Counted from the stretch's first letter, positions 33,151-41,230 are shown. The stretch: 41,901 nt of DNA from an uncultured Eubacterium sp. (GCA_905233545.1 CAJOEV010000012.1:1-41901), one strand, 5' to 3'. Notes: generated from the sequence alone by a model not told the origin. A program made the numbers and translations.

Positions 33151-33351
33151 CTACTCCTCGGTGAATTTCTTAAACAGTGCCTTTGCCTCGGGTGTTGAAA
33201 GCATTTTTTCCATAGTGTCTTTGTCACTGAGAACTGCTTTAACTTTTTTTGCAGCATTACCCGAAAGATTTTTGTTTATGAAATCATCAACATTACCGCT
33301 TTGAGCAGCGCTTTTCAACTCATTAATATCAATATTGTTTTCTTTTTTCAT
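33151..33351 (-). CDS. Very small helical protein, function unknown
   Basis: 66 residues from the ATG at 33351, about 12 bases after GGAG; an ATG at 33363 would sit directly on that GGAG. The sequence is charged and helical (KVKAVLSDKDTMEKMLSTPE, ending KALFKKFTEE). It resembles its neighbour in style, with a helix pair around short Ser/Pro turns. First gene of a three-gene unit facing away from the phosphoesterase gene. Confidence 0.65.
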   Translation of the reverse strand: MKKENNIDINELKSAAQSGNVDDFINKNLSGNAAKKVKAVLSDKDTMEKMLSTPEAKALFKKFTEE

Positions 33352-33379
33352 TGAATATTTCATCTCCCTATAGTATAAT
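33351..33379 (+). promoter_or_regulatory. Promoter of the phosphoesterase gene
   Basis: TTGAAT (33351-33356), a 17-bp spacer and TATAAT (33374-33379) precede the plus-strand gene by about 30 bases. It overlaps the start region of the divergent small-protein gene. Confidence 0.65.
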
Positions 33380-33410
33380 TATTTATATGCTTTTTTCGGG
33401 AGAATTATGA

Positions 33411-33872
33411 ATGAGATTAGTTGTTACCTCTGACGTTCACAAAAGAACATCCGCACTTTTCGACATTGTTGAAAGACATATTGATAATGCGGATTTATTT
33501 ATCAATCTCGGCGACAGTGCAAACGAGATTGAAGAGCTTTTGATGGTTTATCCCAATCTTAAGATTGAATGCGTTGCGGGAAACTGTGATTTTTCAAGCA
33601 CATATCCGCTGACAAAGCTGTTTGAATGCGCAGGAAAACGCGTTTTCATAACCCACGGTCATCCGTTTTATGTTAAACACGGATATGAAATGCTCAAGCA
33701 AGAGGCAAGAAGCGTTAAAGCCGACATCTGCCTTTTCGGTCATACGCATACTCCGATAACCGAAATTGAGGACGGGATATACTATATGAATCCCGGGGCG
33801 GTATGCAACTATTCCTACGGCATTATTGATATAGTTGATTCGGGAATAATGGCTTATACAACAAAAATATAA
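33411..33872 (+). CDS. YfcE/MJ0936-type metallophosphoesterase
   Basis: 153 residues, the usual length of the small phosphodiesterase family. Metal motifs are present: SDVHK (D-x-H), NLGDSANE, AGNCD, ITHGHP and FGHTHTP. The common SDSHG is SDVHK here. Members hydrolyse phosphodiesters in vitro; the natural substrate is unknown. It is a single gene on the plus strand with its own promoter and a terminator, and GGGAG precedes the ATG. Confidence 0.9.
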   Translation: MRLVVTSDVHKRTSALFDIVERHIDNADLFINLGDSANEIEELLMVYPNLKIECVAGNCDFSSTYPLTKLFECAGKRVFITHGHPFYVKHGYEMLKQEARSVKADICLFGHTHTPITEIEDGIYYMNPGAVCNYSYGIIDIVDSGIMAYTTKI

Positions 33873-33875
33873 AAA

Positions 33876-33916
33876 AACTCCTGTAGTTCAATTTGAACCG
33901 CAGGAGTTGTTTTTTT
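33876..33916. terminator. Bidirectional terminator between phosphoesterase and TetR genes
   Basis: The stem AACTCCTG/CAGGAGTT is followed by a T-run on the plus strand and by a T-run (from AAAAAAA) on the minus strand. It serves both converging genes. Confidence 0.88.
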
Positions 33917-34475
33917 ATTTAATTTTTTTGTAGTTGTTGAATAATGCGTCGATTTTCTCGGTCATTGCCTTAGGAGGCTCTTTCATTCCGCGAAGCGCCC
34001 ATCTCATAATGACTCCGCAAATTCCGTAGCCGAAAAACTCCGCCACAATCTCATCGCCGATCTCATCGGACTTAATACCGTTTTCATTATTAAGAGTTTT
34101 GAAAAGCTCATTGAATTGTTCCGAAGCAATTTTACTGATGTATCTTATTAAATCTTCACTGTTAGTCTGAAGCGCATTCTGATAAAACTGCTTATTGTTT
34201 GCCATAGTTTCAAAAAGATTCAAAAACTTTTCCTGAATATTATTGGAAGAAATATTTTCTTCAAACGGTTCAATAATTTCCTTACGAAAAATCCAGTCAA
34301 GAAGCTCATATCTATCCTGAAAATGATAGTAGAAAGTCTGGCGGTGAACATTACATTTTTCAGTTATATCAGAAACTGTAATCTTGTCAAACGTTGCATC
34401 CTTCATTAACTCTTTCAACGCTCCGGCAAGCTTTTTCTTGGTCTTAATTGCACAGGGTGAATCCTGTTGACACAT
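33915..34475 (-). CDS. TetR/AcrR-family regulator, DhaS-like
   Basis: 186 residues. The N-terminal helix-turn-helix is clear (DKITVSDITEKCNVHRQTFYYHF), followed by a ligand domain of the type found in DhaS-like TetR proteins (ISSNNIQEKFLNLFETMANN, ending EFFGYGICGVIMRWALRG). It follows the ABC exporter genes on the same strand but has its own promoter, so it probably controls the exporter or itself. GAGGAG precedes the ATG. Confidence 0.88.
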   Translation of the reverse strand: MCQQDSPCAIKTKKKLAGALKELMKDATFDKITVSDITEKCNVHRQTFYYHFQDRYELLDWIFRKEIIEPFEENISSNNIQEKFLNLFETMANNKQFYQNALQTNSEDLIRYISKIASEQFNELFKTLNNENGIKSDEIGDEIVAEFFGYGICGVIMRWALRGMKEPPKAMTEKIDALFNNYKKIK

Positions 34476-34523
34476 TTATTTCATCTCCTCAAAGTTGATT
34501 GTGAAATATTTAACATTGTATTG

Positions 34524-34551
34524 ATTATACCACTTTTTACAAATATTTCAA
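34524..34551 (-). promoter_or_regulatory. Promoter of the TetR gene
   Basis: On the minus strand TTGAAA (34546-34551), a 16-bp spacer and TATAAT (34524-34529) with an extended TGG before the -10 box. About 50 bases from the start codon. Confidence 0.65.
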
Positions 34552-34608
34552 TATAATATTCGAAAATTGTATAGTTTTTTTATGATTTTTTTATATTATC
34601 TTCAACTG

Positions 34609-36363
34609 TCAAATTTTTGAATCGATGAACTGAGAGTGATACAGCTTATAATAAAAGCCTTGTTTTTCAAGTAATTCGCAATGATTCCCCTGCTCGATTA
34701 TGCGACCTTCATTCATAACAAGAATAACATCCGCCTCTTTTATTGTTGCAAGGCGGTGAGCAACAATAAATGTTGTTCTGCCCTGCATAAGCTTTGAAAA
34801 TGCCTTTTGAATTCTTATTTCGGTTCTTGTATCAATGGAGGAGGTTGCCTCATCAAGAATAAGCATCGGCGGAGGTTTAAGCATAAGCCTTGCGATACAG
34901 AGAAGCTGTTTCTGTCCCTGTGAAAGAGAACCGCCGTCCTCGCCGATTTCAGTATCATAGCCCTTTTCAAGTCTTTTGATAAAGGAATGTGCATGCGCAT
35001 TTTTTGCAGCAGCTATTATTTCTTCATCGGTTGCATCGGGCGCACCGACGGTTATGTTTTCCTTAATTGTTCCCGATTTCAGCCATGTATCCTGCAAAAC
35101 CATTCCATAGCTTTTTCTGAGTGATTTTCGGGTTATATCCTCATAATAGCTGTCATCAAGCGCAATTCCTCCGCTGTTAACATCATAAAAACGCATTAAA
35201 AGATTAATAAGCGTTGTTTTTCCGCAGCCCGTCGGACCGACAATTGCAATTCTCTGACCCGGTTTAACGGACAGATTGAAATCTTCAATAAGCTTTTTGT
35301 TTTCGGTATATGAGAAACAAACATTCTCAATTTCAAGCTTGCCGTTCACTTCTTTAATCTCAATTGCACCGTCTTTATCGGGTGCAACGCTTTCCTCTTC
35401 AAGAAGCTCGAAAAGCCTTGCAGCACAGGCAAAAGAGTTTTGAAGCTCGGTTATAACTCCACTGATTTCATTAAACGGCTTTGTGTACTGGTTTGCATAT
35501 GCAAGAAAGCTTGCAAGAACGCCGACGGTTATTGCTCCCTGCTGAGTTTTTACCGCAAGAAGCGCACCGAAGAATGCAACAGATGCATAAACAATGCTGT
35601 TTACAAATCTTGTTGCAGGATTGGTTATCGACGAATAGAAAATAGCCTTTAAGGAATACTGACCGAGTCTTTGGTTTATTTCATCAAAGCGCTTTGTGTT
35701 TTCCTCCTGCATTGAATAGGCGTCAACAATCTTCTGGTTGCCAATCATCTCATCAATAAATGCCGTCTGCTCACCCCTCGTTTTGCTCTGAAGGGTAAAC
35801 ATCTTATGCGTCTTTTTTGCAACAAATGCCGCTATTAAAAACGAAAGCGGTGTAACAATAACAACAACTATTGAAATCCAGATGTTGATTGAAATCATAA
35901 AAGCAAGGGTTATTATGATTGTAACAATACCCGTAAAGAATTGTGCGAATCCCATAAGCAGTCCGTCGGCAAACTGGTCAACATCCGAAATAACTCTTGA
36001 AACAATGTCCCCTGTTCTGTGGGAATCAATATATGAAATCGGAAGGCTTTCAATCTTTGAAAAAGCCCTTGCCCTCATATCGCGCACAACATTATAGGTA
36101 ATCTTGTTGTTCAGCGCATTCATAACCCACTGCGAAAGCGCACATACGGCTATTATTATACATATTTCAAGCAAGATAGCCCCTATTGCCTTAAAGTCGA
36201 CATTTCCCACGCCGACAATCTTGTCTATTGCACTGCCTATTAGAATGGGAATATAGAGTACGCCTGCAGTACTTACTAATGCAAGCAGAATTGAAAATAC
36301 AAGATGGTATTTATATCTGCCGATATAGGAGGATATTCTTTTAATAACTTCTTTATTGCTCAT
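34609..36363 (-). CDS. ABC exporter half-transporter, canonical ATP site
   Basis: 584 residues from the ATG at 36363, which has a perfect AAGGAGG; the 60 upstream in-frame residues overlap the previous gene and are not real. Six TM helices precede an ATPase with GPTGCGKTT, signature LSQGQKQ and Walker B LILDEATSSID with the catalytic Glu. It pairs with the gene just upstream (11-base overlap) as a type IV heterodimeric exporter of the multidrug or lipid type. Confidence 0.92.
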   Translation of the reverse strand: MSNKEVIKRISSYIGRYKYHLVFSILLALVSTAGVLYIPILIGSAIDKIVGVGNVDFKAIGAILLEICIIIAVCALSQWVMNALNNKITYNVVRDMRARAFSKIESLPISYIDSHRTGDIVSRVISDVDQFADGLLMGFAQFFTGIVTIIITLAFMISINIWISIVVVIVTPLSFLIAAFVAKKTHKMFTLQSKTRGEQTAFIDEMIGNQKIVDAYSMQEENTKRFDEINQRLGQYSLKAIFYSSITNPATRFVNSIVYASVAFFGALLAVKTQQGAITVGVLASFLAYANQYTKPFNEISGVITELQNSFACAARLFELLEEESVAPDKDGAIEIKEVNGKLEIENVCFSYTENKKLIEDFNLSVKPGQRIAIVGPTGCGKTTLINLLMRFYDVNSGGIALDDSYYEDITRKSLRKSYGMVLQDTWLKSGTIKENITVGAPDATDEEIIAAAKNAHAHSFIKRLEKGYDTEIGEDGGSLSQGQKQLLCIARLMLKPPPMLILDEATSSIDTRTEIRIQKAFSKLMQGRTTFIVAHRLATIKEADVILVMNEGRIIEQGNHCELLEKQGFYYKLYHSQFIDSKI

Positions 36364-38077
36364 TATTATCCTCCTTTTCAAACTGGGAATAGTATATTTC
36401 CCTGTAAACCTCGCAGGAGGACAAAAGCTCGTCATTATTGCCCATACCGACGCACTGACCGTCATCAAGCACAATAATTCTGTCAGCAGTGATAATTGAT
36501 GAACAGCGCTGAGAGACGATGAACAGAGTCGGGTTATAATCAAGGCTCAAAATTGCCTCTCTCATAGCTTTTTCTGTTGCAAAATCGAGTGCAGAAGCAC
36601 TGTCATCAAGAATAATAATCTCAGGGCGCTTAACAATTGCTCTGGCAACAGAAAGCCTTTGCTTCTGACCGCCCGAAAGGTTTAAACCGCCCTGCTCTAT
36701 TTTGGTATCAAGTCCGTCTTTATCACAGATTGAATCATATATCTGAGCAATTTTCAGCGCATTGTTAATTTCATCGTCACTTGCGTCTTTTTTGCTCCAG
36801 AGCATATTATCCCGCACACTTCCGCTGAAAAGCACGGGCTTCTGCTCGGCAAAGCCGATTTTTTCTCTGAGCTCTTTTGTATCATACGACTTGACATCGC
36901 GCCCGTTTACATAAACAGTGCCCTTTGTCGAGTCATAGTAGTGAGCAACAAGATTAACAAGCGAAGATTTACCGCTTCCCGTTGAGCCGATAATTCCGAT
37001 TGTTTCGCCTTTGTCTGCATAGAAACTGATATTTTTCAAGCTCTCGTCGCCTGCGCCCTTATAGGTCAGCGAAACATTTTCAAAGCAAACAGCATGGTTG
37101 TTTTTAATATCGCTGTTATTATTGCTCTCAAGCGTGTTTTCAATTTCAAGCACCGAAGCAATTCTTGAGCCCGAAGCAAAGCCCTTTGTTACGGTAACAA
37201 TCAGATTTGCAAATTTGATAAGCTCAACTAAAATCTGGCTCATATAATTGTAAAGCGCAACAACACTTCCCTGCGAAAGATGGGCGGAGTTAACCCTGAG
37301 AGCTCCGTACTGAATCAGCGCAATTATACCAAGATTAATGATAACATATGTTGCAGGATTCATAATCGCCGAAATGCGTCCTGCAACTCTTTGAAAATGT
37401 GCGAGAAGCTCATTTTTTTCTTCAAACTTTTTGAGCTCATTTTCTTCATTTGTAAAGGCTCTTATAACCCTTGCACCCTTTAAATTTTCGCGGGTTAATA
37501 GGGTTACATTATCAAGGGTTTTCTGAATCTCCTTGTATTTCGGAACGGTTATTTTCATTATTGCAACAACAACCGCACTCAGAAGAATAACAACCCAAAG
37601 GAAAATAAGCCCTGCTTTAACATCGATAAACAGAGCCATTACTATTGCGCCTGCAACAATGAAGGGTGAACGCAAAAACAGTCTTAAAACCATATTTACG
37701 CCGTTTTGAGCCTGATTTACATCGGTTGTCAGGCGGTTAATCAGCGTTGACGTTCCTACCCTGTCAATTTCCGTGAATGAAAACGACTGGATTTTCTTAA
37801 AAAGCGAAAGCCTGAGCTCGGTTGCAAAGCCTGTTGCCGCCTTTGCAGCAAAAAACTGAGCGCTTATTGCCGCAATCATTCCGACAACTGCAAGAAGAAC
37901 AAGTATGCCCGTTCCCCCATAAACAACGCTCATACTGCCTTTTCGGATACCGTTGTCGATTATTGACGCAACAACAAGCGGAACAATGAGCTCAAAGCTT
38001 GCTTCCAGCATTTTAAACAGCGGAGCAAGCACACATTGCCATTTGTAGTTTTTCAGGTAAATCAATAGTTTTTTCAT
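36353..38077 (-). CDS. ABC exporter half-transporter, degenerate ATP site
   Basis: 574 residues with six TM helices and an ATPase: GSTGSGKSS, canonical LSGGQKQR, but Walker B IILDDSASALD with Asp in place of the catalytic Glu. With the partner's LSQGQ signature this makes one degenerate and one working site, as in TM287/288 and BmrCD. No ribosome-binding site is visible before the ATG; a TTAGGTG tandem repeat occupies that position. The substrate cannot be inferred. Confidence 0.9.
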   Translation of the reverse strand: MKKLLIYLKNYKWQCVLAPLFKMLEASFELIVPLVVASIIDNGIRKGSMSVVYGGTGILVLLAVVGMIAAISAQFFAAKAATGFATELRLSLFKKIQSFSFTEIDRVGTSTLINRLTTDVNQAQNGVNMVLRLFLRSPFIVAGAIVMALFIDVKAGLIFLWVVILLSAVVVAIMKITVPKYKEIQKTLDNVTLLTRENLKGARVIRAFTNEENELKKFEEKNELLAHFQRVAGRISAIMNPATYVIINLGIIALIQYGALRVNSAHLSQGSVVALYNYMSQILVELIKFANLIVTVTKGFASGSRIASVLEIENTLESNNNSDIKNNHAVCFENVSLTYKGAGDESLKNISFYADKGETIGIIGSTGSGKSSLVNLVAHYYDSTKGTVYVNGRDVKSYDTKELREKIGFAEQKPVLFSGSVRDNMLWSKKDASDDEINNALKIAQIYDSICDKDGLDTKIEQGGLNLSGGQKQRLSVARAIVKRPEIIILDDSASALDFATEKAMREAILSLDYNPTLFIVSQRCSSIITADRIIVLDDGQCVGMGNNDELLSSCEVYREIYYSQFEKEDNNEQ

Positions 38078-38379
38078 AGGTTTTAGGTGTTAGGTGTAAT
38101 TGTCCGAGCGAAGCGAGGTTCGTTTGTGAGCGCTAACAGTGGCAGATGAAGCGAACAAAAAGAACTGCCGAACGGTCAACCCTCGGGGTCCCCGGAAAGC
38201 CAAATAGGCTTTTGGGGGAGAGGAGAAGCAATTGCAGTGATTAATAATATATTGCTCAAATCAAATATAAAAGAGCATTATATTTCAATCACGGAGTTTG
38301 CTTCGACGAGCTCCAAGCCGATAACAAATTTTGGGAACCGTTGGTCGTATACCAACAACTCGGGGCTCGGAACTCGCAA
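38078..38379. other. 302-bp intergenic region with several repeat motifs
   Basis: No gene is seen. It contains two TTAGGTG units next to the exporter start codon, the motif GTCCGAGCGAAGCGAG (also at 40835-40850 in inverted form as CTCGCTTCGCTCAGAC), a GC-rich stretch with CCCTCGGGGTCCCCGG, the hairpin repeat at 38237-38308 and a small hairpin GTTGGTCGTATACCAAC at 38341-38357. I see no convincing promoter for the exporter genes. Confidence 0.6.
38237..38308. repeat. Hairpin repeat, copy 1
   Basis: An outer stem GTGATT/AATCAC and an inner stem of about 12 bp (AATATATTGCTC/GAGCATTATATT) enclose an A-rich loop, followed by GGAGTTTGCTTCGACG. Copy 2 at 40919-40990 has the same plan, and its outer stem is GCGATT/AATCGC, a compensatory change. 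Confidence 0.8.
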
Positions 38380-39306
38380 CTAATCAAATAACTCCGTACT
38401 GAAATATCTTTCTCCCGTGTCGGGAAGAACGGTTACAACCGTTTTGCCTTTGCCAAGGCGCTTTGCAAGGCGCAGCGCAGCTGCAACATTTGAACCGCTT
38501 GAAATTCCGCACATAATTCCCTCTTCACTTGCAAGACGGCGCGCGGTCTCGATTGCCTCTTTATCGGAAACAACGCAGATATTATCATAAATCTTTGTGT
38601 TGAGGTTTTCGGGAATCAGTCCGTCGCCAATGCCCATCTGAAGATGAGTTCCGACGGAGCCGCCGCTTAGAATTGCAGCGTTTGCAGGCTCAACAGCCCA
38701 GATTTTAATTGACGGATTCTGTCTTTTTAAAACCTCGCCGATACCGCTTATTGTTCCGCCCGTTCCTACACCAGAGCAAAAACCGTCTATATCACAGTTA
38801 ACCTGCTCAAGGATTTCCGTTGCGGTGTAGTATATATGGGCTTTCGGATTATCGGGATTGTCGAACTGGGAAGGAATGAAAACATTCGGGTCTTCGTCCC
38901 TCATCTTCTCGGAAAGACTGATACACTCGGCAATACACTCGCCGATATCACCGGCATCGTGAACAAGCACAACCTCAGCACCGTAGTTTTTTATCAGCTT
39001 TCTTCTCTCTTCGGAAACCGAGTCGGGCATAATAATCTTAACCTTATATCCCATAACCGCACCCACAAGCGCAATTCCTATGCCCTGGTTTCCGCTTGTC
39101 GGCTCAACGATTATCGAATTTTCGTTTATTCTGCCTTTCTGAGCGGCGCTTTTAAGCATATTATAAGCAGTTCTTGTTTTAATTGAACCGCCGATATTAA
39201 CCCCCTCATATTTAACAAAAATCTGAGCGGAGTCCTCGTCAACGAGTTTGTTTAATCTTATCATCGGAGTGTGACCGATTGCATCAAGAATAGTATTGCA
39301 AACCAT
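38380..39306 (-). CDS. cysK: Cysteine synthase-like PLP enzyme
   Basis: 308 residues, fold type II PLP enzyme. HTPMIRLNKL, the PLP lysine in GGSIKTRTA, PTSGNQGIGIA, the phosphate loop GVGTGGTISG and the C-terminal SSGSNVAAAL and LPDTGERYFST are present. Expected reaction is O-acetylserine plus sulfide to cysteine. Two usual positions differ: NPGGSVKDR reads NIGGSIKTR and TSGNTG reads TSGNQG, so another amino-acid substrate is possible. Single gene with AAGGAA and its own promoter. Confidence 0.85.
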   Translation of the reverse strand: MVCNTILDAIGHTPMIRLNKLVDEDSAQIFVKYEGVNIGGSIKTRTAYNMLKSAAQKGRINENSIIVEPTSGNQGIGIALVGAVMGYKVKIIMPDSVSEERRKLIKNYGAEVVLVHDAGDIGECIAECISLSEKMRDEDPNVFIPSQFDNPDNPKAHIYYTATEILEQVNCDIDGFCSGVGTGGTISGIGEVLKRQNPSIKIWAVEPANAAILSGGSVGTHLQMGIGDGLIPENLNTKIYDNICVVSDKEAIETARRLASEEGIMCGISSGSNVAAALRLAKRLGKGKTVVTVLPDTGERYFSTELFD

Positions 39307-39340
39307 AATAATATTTCCTTAAATTAATATTTTCTTTAAT

Positions 39341-39369
39341 AAAATAACTTGAAAAGCGTTTTTTGTCAA
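39341..39369 (-). promoter_or_regulatory. Promoter of the cysteine synthase gene
   Basis: On the minus strand TTGACA (39364-39369), a 17-bp spacer and TATTTT (39341-39346), about 35 bases before the start codon. Confidence 0.6.
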
Positions 39370-39408
39370 GTGCTCCGAAACTAAATTACAATAATGTAAA
39401 ATTAAGTA

Positions 39409-39436
39409 TTGAAAAATAAATAATATATGCTATAAT
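39409..39436 (+). promoter_or_regulatory. Promoter of the oxidoreductase gene
   Basis: TTGAAA (39409-39414), a 16-bp spacer and TATAAT (39431-39436) with an extended TGC before the -10 box, about 33 bases before the start codon. Confidence 0.7.
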
Positions 39437-39469
39437 CTTAAAGAAGATGTGAGAGAAGAGGTGCTTTCT

Positions 39470-40780
39470 ATGGAACAAAAACCGGTTACTGCAATTATTG
39501 TCGGCGCAGGTCACAGAGCATTTGTATACAGTGAGCTTGCAAAAACAAACCCTGAACTGCTGAAAATCATCGGCGTTGCAGACCCGAATCCTGTAAGACG
39601 CCAGAAGGCTATGGAGTATTTCGGCTTTGGCGAGGATATGTGCTTTGAAAGCGCTCAGGAGCTTGCGCGCCACGGTAAGCTTGCTGATACAGTTATCAAC
39701 GGCACTATGGACGAGCTTCATCTTGAAACAACGCTTCCGCTTCTTGACGCAGGCTATGATATGCTTCTTGAAAAGCCCTTTGCAGTTAATGAGGACGAAA
39801 TGTGGCAGATAGCAGAATGCGCTAAGAAAAACAATTCAAAGGTTATGATTTGCCACGTTCTTCGCTACACTCCTTTCTACTATTCAATTAAAGAAAGAGT
39901 TGCAAGCGGCGAAATCGGTGATATTATCAATATTCAGACAAGTGAGCATGTTTCATACCACCACCTTTCAACTTCATATATCAGAGGTAAGTGGGCTAAT
40001 TCAGAGAAGTGCCACACAAGTATGCTTCTTGCAAAATGCTGCCATGACCTTGATATTATGATGTGGCTTATGAGTGAAACAAAGCCATCTCAGATAACAT
40101 CTTTCGGAAGCAAGTATCAGTTTAAAGAGGAAAACGCTCCCGAAGGCGCAGGAACAATCTGCATGAAGGATTGCCCCCATGTTGACACCTGCGATTTCTC
40201 AACAAAAAGACTTTATATCGACCATCCTGACCGTTGGTCATTCTATGTTTGGGATGCGCTTGAGCATCTTCCGAACCCGACAATTGAAGACAAAATCGCC
40301 CTTATGAAGAGCGACAATCAGTATGCAAGATGCATTTACAAATGCGACAACGATGTTGTTGACCACCAGAGCGTACTTGTTAACTTCAAATCGGGCGCAA
40401 CCGGAACACATAATATGGTCGGCGGTTCATCCGAGCCGAGAAGATACATCCACATTATCGGAACAAAGGGCGAAATTTACGGTAACTTCGAGGAATCCAA
40501 GTTCACCGTTCTCAAGATTAACCCCTCACCCGACGCTCATCATGAAGAATGCGATGTTGAAGAGGTTGATTTAAGAGTTTCCGGCGATATGGTCGGCGCA
40601 TACGGCGGCCACGGCGGCGGCGACGAAAGACTTGCCGAGGACTTCGTTATGTTCATCAGAGGCGGAAAACCCAGCCTTGCATGCACATCAATCTTTGATT
40701 CAATCGCAGGTCATCTCTGCGTTTACAAAGCAGATAAATCAATGGAAAACGGCGGACAGCCTCAAAGCGTTGAGCTTTGA
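39470..40780 (+). CDS. Gfo/Idh/MocA-family oxidoreductase
   Basis: 436 residues from the ATG at 39470 (GAGGTG seven bases away); a GTG at 39449 is less likely. A Rossmann site (AIIVGAGHRAF) is followed by DTVINGTMDELH, the typical LEKPFAV motif and the C-terminal alpha/beta domain with AKCCHDLDIMMWLM, which fits the catalytic Lys and His of the family. It uses NAD(P) on a sugar or cyclitol; the substrate is unknown. A Cys-rich insert (CMKDCPHVDTCDFS) marks a Firmicutes subgroup. No sugar transporter or kinase lies nearby. Confidence 0.9.
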   Translation: MEQKPVTAIIVGAGHRAFVYSELAKTNPELLKIIGVADPNPVRRQKAMEYFGFGEDMCFESAQELARHGKLADTVINGTMDELHLETTLPLLDAGYDMLLEKPFAVNEDEMWQIAECAKKNNSKVMICHVLRYTPFYYSIKERVASGEIGDIINIQTSEHVSYHHLSTSYIRGKWANSEKCHTSMLLAKCCHDLDIMMWLMSETKPSQITSFGSKYQFKEENAPEGAGTICMKDCPHVDTCDFSTKRLYIDHPDRWSFYVWDALEHLPNPTIEDKIALMKSDNQYARCIYKCDNDVVDHQSVLVNFKSGATGTHNMVGGSSEPRRYIHIIGTKGEIYGNFEESKFTVLKINPSPDAHHEECDVEEVDLRVSGDMVGAYGGHGGGDERLAEDFVMFIRGGKPSLACTSIFDSIAGHLCVYKADKSMENGGQPQSVEL

Positions 40781-40785
40781 GAGTG

Positions 40786-40827
40786 GAGAATTGAGAATTG
40801 AGAATTGAGAATTGAGAATTGAGAATT
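40786..40827. repeat. Six tandem copies of GAGAATT
   Basis: Six perfect heptamers begin five bases after the stop codon of the oxidoreductase gene. Too short and unspaced for a CRISPR array. The following 40828-40918 holds a CTCGCTTCGCTC motif and an AAATCAAAA/TTTTGATTT inverted repeat but no gene. Confidence 0.95.
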
Positions 40828-40918
40828 TCGGTTTCTCGCTTCGCTCAGACAATTAATTAAAAACAAATCAAAAAGCAGGCTTGCCGAAATTTTGATTTGA
40901 TAAGGAAAAACAATCGAA

Positions 40919-40990
40919 GCGATTATTAATATATTGCTTAAAACAAATAACAAAGAGCAATATATTTCAATCGCGGAGTTTGTTTTGACG
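40919..40990. repeat. Hairpin repeat, copy 2
   Basis: The outer stem GCGATT/AATCGC and inner stem AATATATTGCTT/GAGCAATATATT enclose an A-rich loop, followed by GGAGTTTGTTTTGACG. It ends one base before tRNA-Leu, so it forms the immediate 5' flank of that gene. Homologous to 38237-38308. Confidence 0.8.
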
Positions 40991-40991
40991 C

Positions 40992-41077
40992 GCAGGAGTG
41001 GCGGAATGGCAGACGCGCTAGATTCAGGTTCTAGTGGCAGCAATGCTGTGTGGGTTCAAGTCCCATCTCCTGCACCA
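40992..41077 (+). tRNA. tRNA-Leu(CAG)
   Basis: 86 nt with encoded CCA. Acceptor stem GCAGGAG/CTCCTGC, anticodon arm CTAGA-TTCAGGT-TCTAG with anticodon CAG (reads CTG), a long variable arm typical of class II tRNAs (TGGCAGCAATGCTG) and T-arm TGGGTTCAAGTCCCA. I see no clear promoter; the hairpin repeat occupies the usual position. Confidence 0.95.
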
Positions 41078-41192
41078 AAAATACAGAATAACGAGCTTCT
41101 GTTTTTGCCGTGCAATGCTTTGCTGGGCAAAAACAGGAAGAAGGTCCGGTGGACCTTCTGTCCGCGAGAAGAAAGTCCCATCTTCCGCACCA
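41078..41192 (+). repeat. tRNA-3'-end copy element downstream of tRNA-Leu
   Basis: 115 bp between the tRNA 3' end and a second, 18-of-20 copy of it (AAGTCCCATCTTCCGCACCA, 41173-41192). Inside are a large hairpin (CTTCTGTTTTTGCC/GGCAAAAACAGGAAG) and the core AAGGTCCGGTGGACCTT (41141-41157) followed after 8 nt by GAGAAGAAAGTCCC. The core is shared with the element beside tRNA-Thr at 1876-1983. Confidence 0.8.
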
Positions 41193-41230
41193 CGGGGGCT
41201 GGTTTTTCAACCAGCCCTTATATTATGCCA

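Noticed and set aside
34609-36543. N-terminal extension of 60 residues on the exporter subunit
   Set aside because: It overlaps the preceding gene, has no ribosome site and reads like out-of-frame sequence; the internal ATG at 36363 has AAGGAGG.
40786-40827. CRISPR array
   Set aside because: The units are 7 bp without spacers and there are no cas genes.
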